Below are positions 1-8,691 of a stretch of 64,000 nucleotides of DNA, in pieces; position 1 is the stretch's first letter, and each line of letters begins with the position of its first letter. Origin of the DNA: Hyphomicrobiales bacterium (GTDB lineage Bacteria; Pseudomonadota; Alphaproteobacteria; Rhizobiales; Rhizobiaceae); the NCBI GenBank assembly GCA_017305935.1, contig JAFKJU010000012.1, positions 62,001-126,000 of the forward strand, read 5' to 3'. A program made the position numbers and the translations under genes. Under the pieces are notes generated by a model. It was not told where the DNA came from. It worked only from the letters and a program-made list of their open reading frames with translations, and did not search any database.

Positions 1-227
1 TGCTCGATGACGTGATCCTGCTCTCGGAAGCCGAAATCGCCGCCGGCATGCGCCATGCCTATGAAGAGGAGCGCGAGGTGATCGAGGGCGCGGGTGCCGT
101 CGGCATCGCGGCCCTCGTCTCCGGCCGGCTCGGCCGGCTGGACGGGCCCGTCGCGGTGGTCCTGTCCGGCCGCAATGTGGACATGGCTCAGCATCTCAGG
201 GTCATCAACCGTGAGGATGCGCCATGA
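1..227 (+). CDS. eutB: EutB-like PLP-dependent threonine/serine dehydratase, C-terminal end (partial)
   Basis: Only the last 75 or so codons are present; the 5' part lies left of the window. The frame reads through positions 3-227 and ends in the typical fold-type II PLP dehydratase tail, with a Glu-rich helix, an EGAGAVGIAAL segment and a VVLSGRNVD strand. In the known ectoine operon of Sinorhizobium meliloti a dehydratase-like EutB precedes EutC, and the same order is seen here. EutB and EutC are proposed to help convert 5-hydroxyectoine to ectoine. The stop codon overlaps the start of the next gene by four bases (ATGA), which indicates translational coupling. The eut assignment comes from the neighbours; from this fragment alone only the family can be recognised. 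Confidence 0.8.
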   Translation, partial: LDDVILLSEAEIAAGMRHAYEEEREVIEGAGAVGIAALVSGRLGRLDGPVAVVLSGRNVDMAQHLRVINREDAP

Positions 228-1216
228 CGACGATGAAGATCCTGGTTGAAGCCGATCTCAGGCGCATCGTTCCGCTCGATCTGGAGGCGATCGCCTGCGT
301 GGAAGATGCCTTTCATGCATTGGCGACCAAAGCCGTCGCCATGCCGCCGATCCTGCGGCTCGACATTCCCGAACATCGCGGCGAGGTCGATGTGAAGACG
401 GCCTATGTACCGGGCCTCGATGGTTTCGCCATCAAGATCAGCCCCGGTTTCTTCGACAATCCGAAAATCGGCCTGCCGAGCACCAACGGGTTGATGGTGC
501 TGCTGTCGACGACAACCGGCCTCGTGCAGGCGGTGCTGTTTGACAATGGTTACCTCACGGATGTGCGCACCGCCGCCGCCGGCGCGGTCGCCGCAAAACA
601 TCTGTCGCGGGAAGATGCGTCGGTGGCCGCCATCTTCGGCGCGGGGATGCAGGCGAAATTGCAACTGGAGGCCCTGAGCCTCGTTCGCCCGATCCGTGAA
701 GCCCGCATCTGGGCGCGCGATCTTACGAAAGCGGGAAACGCAGCGGACGAACTGGCGGAAAAGCTCGGATTTCCCGTGCGCGCGGCGGCGGATGGCCGGG
801 CGGCGGTCGATGGCGCCGACATCATCGTCACCACCACGCCCTCGTCAACGCCGATCCTTAAGGCGGAATGGCTCCAGCCGGGCCAGCATGTCACCGCCAT
901 GGGGTCGGACGCCGAGCACAAAAACGAGATCGAGCCGGCGGTGCTCATCGCTGCCGGCCTTTATGTTGCCGACAGCCTCCGGCAGACCCGCCGACTCGGC
1001 GAGTTGCACCACGCCATCGCGGCCGGCCTCGTGGCGGAGGACACCATTTTCCCCGAACTCGGCGAGATCGTCGCCGGGCGCAAACCGGGCCGCACCGGCC
1101 CCGATCAAATCACCGTGGCGGACCTGACCGGCACGGGCATCCAGGACACGGCCATCGCAACCCTTGCCAGCGCCCGCGCGGGATCGGCAGGCGCTGGCAC
1201 GACCTTCAAAAGTTGA
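224..1216 (+). CDS. eutC: EutC, ornithine cyclodeaminase/mu-crystallin family protein
   Basis: A 330-residue protein of the usual length for the ornithine cyclodeaminase/mu-crystallin family. The N-terminal half carries the family strand pattern, including VDVKTAYVPG and the segment VRTAAAGAVAAKHL. A Rossmann NAD-binding site is seen around residue 135 (AAIFGAGMQAKLQL). The C-terminal part has the TGTGIQDTAIA motif of the family. It starts at an ATG overlapping the eutB stop; a second ATG lies three codons in. In ectoine-degrading rhizobia EutC is proposed to act with EutB on hydroxyectoine; direct enzymology is limited. Its place between eutB and eutD supports the call. Other family members act on ornithine, alanine or lysine. 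Confidence 0.88.
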   Translation: MTTMKILVEADLRRIVPLDLEAIACVEDAFHALATKAVAMPPILRLDIPEHRGEVDVKTAYVPGLDGFAIKISPGFFDNPKIGLPSTNGLMVLLSTTTGLVQAVLFDNGYLTDVRTAAAGAVAAKHLSREDASVAAIFGAGMQAKLQLEALSLVRPIREARIWARDLTKAGNAADELAEKLGFPVRAAADGRAAVDGADIIVTTTPSSTPILKAEWLQPGQHVTAMGSDAEHKNEIEPAVLIAAGLYVADSLRQTRRLGELHHAIAAGLVAEDTIFPELGEIVAGRKPGRTGPDQITVADLTGTGIQDTAIATLASARAGSAGAGTTFKS

Positions 1217-1250
1217 GACCGGCTTCTCGCCGGGTATAGAGGAAAAACCG

Positions 1251-2432
1251 ATGAAACAAGCGAACCTGAAGTTCTCGCTTCCGGAGTATGAAACGCGTCT
1301 GCAAAAAACGCGGACCGCCATGGAAGCCAAGGGCATCGACGTGCTGATCTGCAGCGATCCCTCGAACATGAACTGGCTGACGGGCTATGACGGCTGGTCC
1401 TTCTACGTGCATCAATGCGTCGTCGTGCCACCGGCCGGCGAGCCGATCTGGTACGGCCGCGGGCAGGATGCCACCGGCGCGAAATTCACCGCCTATCTGA
1501 AACACGAGAATATCATCGGCTATCCGGACCATTACGTCCAGTCAACCGAGCGCCACCCGATGGATTACCTCTCCGCAAAGCTGACCGAGCGCGGCCTCGA
1601 TGGGCTGACGATCGGCGTCGAGATGGATAATTACTGGTTTTCGGCCGCCGCCTTCGCCTCGCTGCAAAAGCACCTGCCGAACGCCCGCTTCATCGATGCC
1701 ACGGCGCTCGTGAACTGGCAGCGCGCGGTGAAGAGTGAGGCGGAAATCAAGTATATGCGCAATGCCGCGCGCATCGTCGAAAAGATGCATGAGCGCATTT
1801 TCGACAAGATCGAAGTTGGCATGCGCAAATGCGATCTCGTGGCGGAAATCTACGATGCCGGCACGCGCGGCGTCGAGGGCATCGGCGGCGATTATCCGGC
1901 CATCGTGCCGCTGCTGCCGTCCGGCGTCGAGGCCTCCGCACCGCACCTGACCTGGGACGACCGGCCGATGCAATCGGGCGAGGGCACGTTTTTCGAAATC
2001 GCCGGCTGCTACAATCGCTACCATGTGCCGCTGTCGCGCACGGTCTTCCTCGGCAAGCCGACGCAGGCGTTCCTCGATGCGGAAAAGGCGACGCTGGAGG
2101 GCATGGAGGCCGGACTTGCCATGGCCAAACCCGGCAATACCTGCGAGGATATCGCCAACGCCTTCTTCGCGGTGCTGAAGAAATACGGCATCGTCAAGGA
2201 CAACCGCACCGGTTACGGCATCGGCGTTTCCTACCCGCCGGACTGGGGCGAGCGCACCATGAGCCTGCGCCCCGGCGACCGGAGCGAATTGAAGCCGGGC
2301 ATGACCTTTCATTTCATGACGGGCCTGTGGCTCGAAGACATGGGCTTCGAGACCACGGAAAGCATCCTCATCACCGAGACCGGCGTCGAGTGCCTCGCCA
2401 ATGTGCCGCGCAAGCTTCTCGTGAAGGATTGA
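1251..2432 (+). CDS. eutD: Ectoine hydrolase EutD/DoeA (M24 peptidase-like)
   Basis: A 393-residue M24 (creatinase/aminopeptidase P) fold protein. DoeA/EutD opens the ectoine ring to give N-alpha- or N-gamma-acetyl-2,4-diaminobutyrate. An N-terminal creatinase-type domain (roughly residues 10-160, with the segment NMNWLTGYDGW) is followed by a pita-bread catalytic domain. In that domain the usual metal ligands of M24 peptidases are partly replaced, as in creatinase and DoeA. The frame is open for 29 codons further upstream, into eutC. I chose the ATG at 1251 because MKQANLKF is the natural family start and a purine-rich stretch (agaggaaaa) precedes it. It is followed by eutE after three bases. 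Substrate specificity is inferred from the operon. Confidence 0.88.
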   Translation: MKQANLKFSLPEYETRLQKTRTAMEAKGIDVLICSDPSNMNWLTGYDGWSFYVHQCVVVPPAGEPIWYGRGQDATGAKFTAYLKHENIIGYPDHYVQSTERHPMDYLSAKLTERGLDGLTIGVEMDNYWFSAAAFASLQKHLPNARFIDATALVNWQRAVKSEAEIKYMRNAARIVEKMHERIFDKIEVGMRKCDLVAEIYDAGTRGVEGIGGDYPAIVPLLPSGVEASAPHLTWDDRPMQSGEGTFFEIAGCYNRYHVPLSRTVFLGKPTQAFLDAEKATLEGMEAGLAMAKPGNTCEDIANAFFAVLKKYGIVKDNRTGYGIGVSYPPDWGERTMSLRPGDRSELKPGMTFHFMTGLWLEDMGFETTESILITETGVECLANVPRKLLVKD

Positions 2433-2435
2433 ACC

Positions 2436-3431
2436 ATGCGCGCGTCTCCCATAAGCCCCACGGTCGATTTCTCGGCCGATGGTGTACAGCACGGCTTCTT
2501 GCGACTGCCCTACAGCCGTGACGATTCCGCCTGGGGTTCAGTGATGATCCCGGTGACGGTTGTGAAAAACGGAGAGGGGCCGACGGCCCTTCTCACCGGC
2601 GGCAACCATGGCGACGAATATGAAGGGCCGATCGCGCTGTTTGATCTCGCCCGATCCCTGAAAGCGGAAGAAGTGAGCGGCCGCGTCATCATCGTGCCGG
2701 CGATGAATTATCCGGCCTTTCTCGCCGGCACGCGCACCTCGCCGGTCGACAAGGGCAACATGAACCGTAGCTTTCCGGGCGCGCCGGATGGGACGGTCAC
2801 GCAAAAGATCGCCGATTTTTTCCAGCGCGTGCTGCTGCCGCTCGCCGATATCGTCCTCGATTTCCACTCGGGCGGCAAGACGCTGGATTTCCTGCCCTTC
2901 TGCGCCGCCCATATCCTGCCCGACAAGGCGCAGGAGGCGAAGGCCTTCGATCTCGTTCATGCCTTCGGCGCGCCCTGGTCGATGAAAATGCTCGAGATCG
3001 ATGCGGTCGGCATGTACGACACCGCGGCGGAAGCGATGGGAAAAATCTTCATCACCACCGAACTTGGCGGCGGCGGTACGTCGACGGCAAAAAGCGCCGG
3101 TATCGCCAAGGCAGGCGTTGCGAATGTATTGAAGGCTGCGGGTATTCTAAAGGGGCCGATCGAGGCGGCGCAAACCACCTGGCTCGACATGCCCGACGGC
3201 AACTGCTTTTTGTTCGCCGAGGACGGCGGACTCATCGAGCCACTCTTCGATCTCGGCGACACCGTGAGGATGGGTGACATTGTTGCGCGCATCTATCCCG
3301 TTGGGCGCACGGGCGAAGAACCGCTGAATATAAGGGCGAAGATGAATGGCATCCTCGCCGCCCGCCATTTCCCTGGTCTTATCAAATCCGGTGACTGCGT
3401 CAGCGTTCTGGCATCGGTTGTGATGACGTAA
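2436..3431 (+). CDS. eutE: N-acetyl-diaminobutyrate deacetylase EutE/DoeB
   Basis: A 331-residue zinc deacylase of the AstE/AspA (M14-like) family. DoeB/EutE removes the acetyl group from N-alpha-acetyl-2,4-diaminobutyrate made by EutD, giving diaminobutyrate for central metabolism. The zinc site motif GGNHGDEYEG (His and Glu ligands) is seen near residue 57. The arginine/asparagine region NMNRSFPG follows at about 110, and the third ligand motif DFHSGG at about 143. A C-terminal beta domain (GNCFLFAEDGGLIEPLFDLGD) is typical of the subfamily. It begins three bases after eutD, so the two are co-translated. This is the last gene of the ectoine operon in the window. Confidence 0.9.
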   Translation: MRASPISPTVDFSADGVQHGFLRLPYSRDDSAWGSVMIPVTVVKNGEGPTALLTGGNHGDEYEGPIALFDLARSLKAEEVSGRVIIVPAMNYPAFLAGTRTSPVDKGNMNRSFPGAPDGTVTQKIADFFQRVLLPLADIVLDFHSGGKTLDFLPFCAAHILPDKAQEAKAFDLVHAFGAPWSMKMLEIDAVGMYDTAAEAMGKIFITTELGGGGTSTAKSAGIAKAGVANVLKAAGILKGPIEAAQTTWLDMPDGNCFLFAEDGGLIEPLFDLGDTVRMGDIVARIYPVGRTGEEPLNIRAKMNGILAARHFPGLIKSGDCVSVLASVVMT

Positions 3432-3434
3432 AAC

Positions 3435-3533
3435 CCATCCGGCCACCTTGGTGAGGTTGACGCGAAAGCGATCCCGCCGCCGATGATATCGCCGCGTCAT
3501 CTCGGCGGAAGCGTGCCCGAGCTGCTTCTGGAC
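3435..3533 (-). pseudogene. C-terminal remnant of a tyrosine recombinase/integrase
   Basis: Read on the minus strand, 33 codons between a stop at 3534-3536 and the end of eutE encode the classic tail of a phage-type integrase. The tail has LGHAS, followed by MTRRY with the nucleophilic Tyr, then a basic RRRDRFRVNLTK end. No N-terminal or core domain is present upstream on that strand, so this is a scar. The family match is seen directly. That a mobile element once integrated next to the eut operon is inference. Confidence 0.65.
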
Positions 3534-3597
3534 TTATCCATCACTATCGTGAAGAGACAAGGCGTACGGTTTTTTGCTCAATTTAATGGTCTAATCC

Positions 3598-3623
3598 GCG
3601 CGTCTGTCTTAGACTAGACGCGC
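3598..3623. terminator. Inverted repeat between convergent genes
   Basis: Perfect 8-bp arms GCGCGTCT/AGACGCGC enclose a spacer that can itself pair (GTCT/AGAC). It lies between eutE (plus strand) and the DUF3592-like gene (minus strand), where a bidirectional terminator is expected. No clear U-tract follows. It could instead be part of a former recombination site, given the integrase remnant nearby. Confidence 0.4.
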
Positions 3624-3663
3624 CGAGCTCGCATCGGTGGGCCGAAATAACGCGCGGCAGATT

Positions 3664-4029
3664 TTATCCGGCCACCATCACGCGTTCGACGGCATTTGGA
3701 TCGTGAGCGAGCATGACCGTTGCGCCGATCGCAAACGGACCCTCCAGCCGGGCCTGAACGCTTGCCGGATCGGCATTGGTCTGGGCTGTCACGGCGATAT
3801 CGTCTGCGATCCAGGCTTTGCCATTGACGACGTATTTGACCGAGATGATCGGGAAATAGGTCTTGGCGGTGCCGGCGCCGCTTTCTCCCAGACGCGTGGC
3901 GACGACGGTGCCTTGCAAGCGCTTCCAACCCGGCTCGCCATTGCGGTTGCGAAACCATTGAAACGCGGCGCGGCCGGCGAAGGCAAGCACCAGCACCGCC
4001 ATGATTGTGATAAGGCCCTGCGAAGACAT
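3664..4029 (-). CDS. DUF3592-like membrane-anchored protein
   Basis: A 121-residue protein with one N-terminal hydrophobic segment (residues 4-22), followed by a compact soluble domain containing W-K-R-L-Q-G-T-V and a YVVNGKAW-type strand, as in DUF3592 proteins. An upstream in-frame ATG exists. I chose 4029 because AAAAGGGG sits at correct spacing before it. It is the last gene of the kinase/phosphatase/protease operon on the minus strand, 72 bases after its neighbour. Function is unknown; the family call is tentative. The small beta-rich domain would face the periplasm or cytoplasm depending on topology, which the sequence alone does not settle. Confidence 0.6.
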   Translation of the reverse strand: MSSQGLITIMAVLVLAFAGRAAFQWFRNRNGEPGWKRLQGTVVATRLGESGAGTAKTYFPIISVKYVVNGKAWIADDIAVTAQTNADPASVQARLEGPFAIGATVMLAHDPNAVERVMVAG

Positions 4030-4101
4030 TTTTGCCCCTTTTAGACGAATTCTTTGGCGCACAGACTATTGAAGCGTTTCGTCAACGCCTGTCGGCGTTG
4101 T

Positions 4102-5226
4102 TCATGAACGGCCGGCGCGCCCGACCACTGCCGAAGCAGACAATCTTCGTAGCAGGGGAGCGAAAAGGATTGCCGCAAACCCGCCCGCGATGCTGCCGCC
4201 AATCAAAAGTCCAACAAGAGCGTAGGCATTGAGTGCGGGCGAACTTGAGCCACTGCCCACTTCAAACAGCAACCAAGGAACTGCCAGGAAGGAACCGCCA
4301 GCGGCCGCATAGATCGCGCCCGCAATCGCCATCGAAAAGAAGCCGGTGCGGGACGGGCCGCGCATCAGCAGGAAGGCCTCGGTCACCACCGATGCACCGC
4401 CCTGCAACAAGGCAGCCACGAAGAAACCGGCCATGGTGTCAAGGATGACGCTTCCACCGGCGAGCTTCACCAGAACCGACGCCACGATCACGACCATGCA
4501 GCCGATGACCGCACTGCCGCGAAATCCGGCGACGGCAAAGGCCATGACCGGCAAGGCGAAGGCCGCACCGGTGATCAGACTATCGACTGAGTCCTTCGGG
4601 TAAGCCTTCCAGCCGGTGACGAACGGCAGCAATGCATCCGCGCTGACCGCGCCGATCACCGGCGTGACGAAAATCGTCAAAGCAATGGCAGCGATGAGTG
4701 TCGCGCGCGGCGTATTTTTCCAGTCGGAGAGGACCGAACTGGCGGCAGAAGCCGGTCGCTCGAGAGCCTGTGGCGGCACACGTTTTTCCTCGACTGGCGG
4801 CAGTGCCGGCGTCGTGTTGAACGCGTTCGCAGAAGGTGGAACGGGTTTTGTGGCGACGTCCGGTGCAGGCGTGTGTGCCGGCGCCAGCGCTGGAGACGTC
4901 ACCGGCATGGTTTCGCCTGAAAGCAGGCTATCCACCAACATCACCGCCCAAAGCGTTAACTCCCGTTGATATCCATGGGCATCTTCGATCTGGCTTGCGA
5001 GTTGCGGCAGGATAAGCTTACGCCCGGTGCCTGCCTCATGAATGCGCGAAACGACGCCGTCCGCCAGCGCCTGGCCCAACACGCGGGTCTCGCGTTTGGC
5101 GGTCGGCACGCGATCGCCAAGCCGCGCGGCAAAGAGACGGCTATTGTAGAGCGCTTCGATCCCATCGGCAGCGATGATGGCGCGGGCAGCTTCGGCAACG
5201 GCCTCGCGCTGTTGAATGGCCTGCAT
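4102..5226 (-). CDS. Multi-pass membrane protein with proline-rich linker (unknown function)
   Basis: A 374-residue protein I do not recognise. Residues 1-105 form a soluble, mostly helical region. Residues 110-170 are rich in Pro, Ala and Thr, probably a flexible linker. Residues 180-360 contain about five or six hydrophobic helices rich in Gly and Ala. The open frame continues 45 codons upstream into the vWA gene. The start at 5226 is favoured by AGGAG eight bases before it. It follows the vWA gene by 11 bases, so it belongs to the same transcript. The membrane part could be a partner or channel controlled by the operon's kinase and vWA proteins (inference only). Confidence 0.7.
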   Translation of the reverse strand: MQAIQQREAVAEAARAIIAADGIEALYNSRLFAARLGDRVPTAKRETRVLGQALADGVVSRIHEAGTGRKLILPQLASQIEDAHGYQRELTLWAVMLVDSLLSGETMPVTSPALAPAHTPAPDVATKPVPPSANAFNTTPALPPVEEKRVPPQALERPASAASSVLSDWKNTPRATLIAAIALTIFVTPVIGAVSADALLPFVTGWKAYPKDSVDSLITGAAFALPVMAFAVAGFRGSAVIGCMVVIVASVLVKLAGGSVILDTMAGFFVAALLQGGASVVTEAFLLMRGPSRTGFFSMAIAGAIYAAAGGSFLAVPWLLFEVGSGSSSPALNAYALVGLLIGGSIAGGFAAILFAPLLRRLSASAVVGRAGRS

Positions 5227-5237
5227 TCGCGACACTC

Positions 5238-5933
5238 CTACCAGACGAGTTCGCTGGATTGCACGGTATCGACCGGCGCTTGCTGAGAAAGCTGGTCGAC
5301 GGCGGTGCCGGACACCTTGGTCGGTGACGAGACGGTTTTCACCGGCGCGGTCGTTGCCCATTTGATCCGATTGACCAGTTCCTCGGCATTATGCGCCTGC
5401 AGCACTTTGAATTCAGGATGGGCGACGAAGGCGTTGAGAACGTCGAGGTCCGCATCGGAGCCGATTGCAATGGCAATGCGCACGCTTTTGGCGCCATAAG
5501 GGCTGGCCATCAGGGCCGCTTGGCCGGAAGCGAAATCGTCGGTCGGCTGGCCGTCAGACACCAAGACGATGACCGGCGAGAGCTGGCGACCGGGCATGGC
5601 CTCCGGCGTCAACGATGTCGCCAGAACCGTCAGTGCGGAACCGAGACGGGTTTCGCCCTCTGCCGTGAGGTCGGTCCAACTGAAATCGGCGACCGGCGCC
5701 GCTTCCTCGACATGCCACTGCGCCTGATCGGAGAAGCGCAGGATGCGCAAGCGCACATCCGTATCCGGATTTTCGGCCGCCGCCGAGCGGATGGCCGGTA
5801 CAGCGGATGCGATGGCGTAATTGAGCGAGGCCATCTTCTCGCCCGTCATAGAGCCGGAGCAATCGATGACGAGGATCAGGTGAAGCTGGCGTCGCACCAC
5901 GCCGACCATATCGAACAGGGGTGTATCGGTCAT
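5238..5933 (-). CDS. TerY/YegL-type vWA domain protein
   Basis: A 231-residue von Willebrand A domain protein. The MIDAS metal site is intact: D-C-S-G-S at residues 24-28 (DxSxS), a Thr in GETRLGSAL near 94, and the Asp in VSDGQPTDD near 127. There is no signal peptide, so it should be cytoplasmic. vWA proteins of this TerY/YegL class are encoded next to PP2C phosphatases and Ser/Thr kinases in many bacteria (for example yegL-pphC-yegI in E. coli) and are thought to act as metal-dependent scaffolds. The same association is seen here. The C-terminal 45 residues are low complexity, rich in Ser, Thr, Val and Gln. It starts 8 bases after the protease gene stop. Confidence 0.85.
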   Translation of the reverse strand: MTDTPLFDMVGVVRRQLHLILVIDCSGSMTGEKMASLNYAIASAVPAIRSAAAENPDTDVRLRILRFSDQAQWHVEEAAPVADFSWTDLTAEGETRLGSALTVLATSLTPEAMPGRQLSPVIVLVSDGQPTDDFASGQAALMASPYGAKSVRIAIAIGSDADLDVLNAFVAHPEFKVLQAHNAEELVNRIKWATTAPVKTVSSPTKVSGTAVDQLSQQAPVDTVQSSELVW

Positions 5934-5941
5934 TGTTTACC

Positions 5942-7417
5942 TCAGGAAGCGCGAGAGACGGAAACGACGAGTTCGCCCTGGACAATGCGGCTGCCGGGCT
6001 CCAGGCGCGCGCTACGCCCCGGTTCGACGACCTGCGATACGCCCTTGGCGGAAAACAACGTCCAGGGCTTGGTGCCAAGGTTCTTGAGACCGATGATCGA
6101 AGCATCGCTCGGATGGGCGGATACCTCGCCGCTAAACCCGGCGGCATAAGGCTGCAGATCGGCATAGTCTGCGAGGTCGATCCGCGTTCCAGGCAAGGCG
6201 GGGAATTCATGCTCGCCGGCCGAAACGATGAGCGTTCCTCTCTGGATCGATTTTGGACGCTTGGAAACGCTGGCCGGCGTCGAAGCATCGGCCGGCCGTG
6301 CCGTCACGACGGGAGAGAAGGCGGTGGCTTTTGCAGCCGGCGCGGAGACGGGCGCACGGGCTGCGGAGACCGGCGCCATTCCGCGCGCAGCGCTGCCAAG
6401 CACGACCGAACCTTCTCGCGGCGATTCCGGATGGGGCTCAAGCTGGCGCGCCTTCAAAAGCGTGGCAAGGAAGAACACGATGGTGGTCATGCCTGACAGC
6501 CACATCGCCGGGGTGCCGAGCGCGATCGCACCGCCGTTCCAGAAACCATGCATGGCAGAAGGGATCAACCAGCCGGCAAGCAGAAGCGGGATTGCGCGGG
6601 TTCGATAACGCAGCGCAAGACCGATGAAATAACCGAAGATGCCATTCCAAGCCATGTGGCCTACGAGACCTTGAAGCGAGCGCGGAATGGCAAGCTGAAG
6701 CGCTGCGGCAAGGCCTGCATAGACGTTGTTCTGTGCGATGGCCTGAGAGGCAAAGGTGGAATTGTAGTACTGGCCGAATGTCTCGAAGCTGATGAATGCG
6801 GCACCGCTGGCAGCGCCGGCAAGCAGACCATCAAGCGGCGTGCGCACTGCCAGCCTGTCGAGCAACCGACCCATCTTCGTGTCTTTTTGGCTGGCGGCGC
6901 TGAGGCCGAAACCCGCCATGATGAAGATCGGAAGGGCCTTGAAAAGCTCTTCGCACATGCCAGCGCCGAAGAAATGGCTGATGAAATTGGGTATGAAGCC
7001 GGCATCGACCGCAACTTCGCCGCCTGGCAACATGTCACGGAAGACAAAGGCGATCGTCCCGAAAATGATCGCGCCGAGAGGTGGTAGGAAAAATACCACC
7101 GTCACCAGATAGGGAAACAGGAAAACCCAGAACGGCTTACGCGAATTACCGTAGAGGTACATCGCATAGAACAGCATGAAAACGATGAAGATGCCGAGGA
7201 TAAGGGCATAGCGCCAGAAATCGTCAAGCGTCTGGGCGCCATTGTTGAAGAGGAGCATCGTCGTCGCCACAGTGGCCAGCGCCGGAATAAGGACCTTGCT
7301 GCGCCAAAAACGCGTGGTGCGCGAACGCACCGGCAGCACTTCCGACATAAGCGAGGAGCCCGCATCTCGCGGCACCGGCGTCACGTCCGGCATGGCGGAT
7401 TTTATCGGATCACTCAT
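5942..7417 (-). CDS. PrsW-family intramembrane protease with C-terminal FHA-like tail
   Basis: A 491-residue protein. Residues 40-325 form about eight membrane helices with the PrsW/CAAX-like protease signatures: GMCEELFKA (E156-E157), SFETFGQ (E212), GHMAWNG (H254) and MHGFWNG (H290). PrsW proteins cleave membrane substrates, such as anti-sigma factors in Bacillus. Residues 330-390 are a Pro/Ala-rich linker. Residues 395-491 form a beta-rich domain whose core (HP.D.SI.GL.NLGT..WT) is also present at the end of the kinase encoded at 8691-10028. The start overlaps the PP2C stop by four bases (ATGA). A protease fused to a kinase-associated tail domain suggests phospho-controlled proteolysis (inference). 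Confidence 0.8.
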   Translation of the reverse strand: MSDPIKSAMPDVTPVPRDAGSSLMSEVLPVRSRTTRFWRSKVLIPALATVATTMLLFNNGAQTLDDFWRYALILGIFIVFMLFYAMYLYGNSRKPFWVFLFPYLVTVVFFLPPLGAIIFGTIAFVFRDMLPGGEVAVDAGFIPNFISHFFGAGMCEELFKALPIFIMAGFGLSAASQKDTKMGRLLDRLAVRTPLDGLLAGAASGAAFISFETFGQYYNSTFASQAIAQNNVYAGLAAALQLAIPRSLQGLVGHMAWNGIFGYFIGLALRYRTRAIPLLLAGWLIPSAMHGFWNGGAIALGTPAMWLSGMTTIVFFLATLLKARQLEPHPESPREGSVVLGSAARGMAPVSAARAPVSAPAAKATAFSPVVTARPADASTPASVSKRPKSIQRGTLIVSAGEHEFPALPGTRIDLADYADLQPYAAGFSGEVSAHPSDASIIGLKNLGTKPWTLFSAKGVSQVVEPGRSARLEPGSRIVQGELVVSVSRAS

Positions 7418-8691
7418 GGTTTGGTCTCCGGTTTGGCAGGATCGGATCGGGGCTTGTCTTCGGGTCGCGCCGGTTTAGGCGCGGGAATCGGAGTGGCAGC
7501 CGGCGCGGGCGCAGCCTCAGGCAACGGCTTGGATTCGGGAGCAGGCGGCGCATCCTGCGTTGGCGCGACCTGCTTGACCGGTTCGGTCGCTGTCGGTGGA
7601 GCCGCCTGGGGCACGCCTGCGGGTTTTTCGGGCGCAGCGTCTACTGGTTTGGCCTCGGGCTGCGGCTTCGGCTCCTCCGCAGGCTTTGCGGGCGCTTCCG
7701 TTGCTTGTGGCGACACAGGTTTTGTCGGCGCCGCCGCAACAATCGGCTCGACCCATGGCTTCCAGGGATGCCAGGGATTGAAAGCAACCGCCCCGGTTGC
7801 GAGCGCCACACCGGCGAGAAATGCAAGCGGCGCGATCACGACCGGACGTGTGCTCGTTGTTTCGATCGCCGCCGGTCGATCCACGGAAATTGGTGGTGGT
7901 GTTGCTGTTTCGTCAGCCGTGGTCATCCGGCATAGAAAGCCGAGCGTCGCATCGTCGCCGCTGCCGTGCCCGGAGAGATCGCTCAACCATTGTCCCAGAC
8001 GCTCGCCGATCGATGCCATGCCACCGGACCGGATGCGATCACGAAATTGCCCGGCGAGATCGATGAAGGCGTCGTCATCCCGAAATGACTTCGCCACCCC
8101 GTCGGTCGAGGCCATGACGAAGGTGATGGGGTCGTCTCCGCCCGCATCCATGCGTCGGACGCGACCGACCTTGCTTGCATCCTGCTCGCAAAGAGAATGG
8201 GTTTGCTCGCCGATGAGACCCGTATCGTCTGGCAGCGGCTTTTCCAGTTTGCCGGATGCGCGTGCGACGACAATGTCGCCGTCGCCGATCTGAAACAGAA
8301 AGAGTTCCGAGCCGGAAAAATGAACGCCGACAAGTGTTGCGCCATAGGCGACCGGGTCGTCGGGCCGGTCAGGACCATGCGTCGCGTAATCCGCAACCGC
8401 CGCAAGCCAGCGTCGATGGCACCGTTCCAGAAAGTCAAAATCTCCGGTCTCATCGGCCGTCTCCGACAGACGGGCACATTCGGCGAGCGCCGATTCGATG
8501 GCCAAGCGGGACCCGACATGGCTGTGCGTATGACGGCGACCGCCGTGACCATCGGAAACCACAAGCGTCGCCCGCGTTTCACCCCAGTTCGGCGCCACCC
8601 AGCCGATGGCATCCTGATTGGGTGCGCCGGAACGGTGATGCGCCGCGCCCCGCGCCGAGGCTCCGCAGATCATCCAGGCCGGATTATCCAT
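7414..8691 (-). CDS. PP2C-family Ser/Thr protein phosphatase with membrane anchor and Pro-rich tail
   Basis: A 425-residue protein. Residues 5-265 are a PP2C (PPM) phosphatase domain. Metal-binding residues are seen in N-Q-D-A (D27), S-D-G-H-G-G (D47), A-S-T-D-G (near 215) and G-D-D-A-T (near 255). A single membrane helix follows at about 285-308. The last 115 residues are almost only Pro, Ala, Lys, Glu and Thr and would lie in the periplasm, perhaps contacting the cell wall. It overlaps the kinase gene by one base, so kinase and phosphatase are made together, as in other bacterial STK/PP2C pairs. It probably reverses phosphorylation by the neighbouring kinase. The phosphatase call is firm; the role is inferred. 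Confidence 0.88.
   Translation of the reverse strand: MDNPAWMICGASARGAAHHRSGAPNQDAIGWVAPNWGETRATLVVSDGHGGRRHTHSHVGSRLAIESALAECARLSETADETGDFDFLERCHRRWLAAVADYATHGPDRPDDPVAYGATLVGVHFSGSELFLFQIGDGDIVVARASGKLEKPLPDDTGLIGEQTHSLCEQDASKVGRVRRMDAGGDDPITFVMASTDGVAKSFRDDDAFIDLAGQFRDRIRSGGMASIGERLGQWLSDLSGHGSGDDATLGFLCRMTTADETATPPPISVDRPAAIETTSTRPVVIAPLAFLAGVALATGAVAFNPWHPWKPWVEPIVAAAPTKPVSPQATEAPAKPAEEPKPQPEAKPVDAAPEKPAGVPQAAPPTATEPVKQVAPTQDAPPAPESKPLPEAAPAPAATPIPAPKPARPEDKPRSDPAKPETKP

Noticed and set aside
7421-8293. Gly/Ala-rich 290-codon plus-strand frame opposite the PP2C gene
   Set aside because: It is the complement of the Pro/Ala/Lys tail coding region, and low complexity on this strand follows from that.
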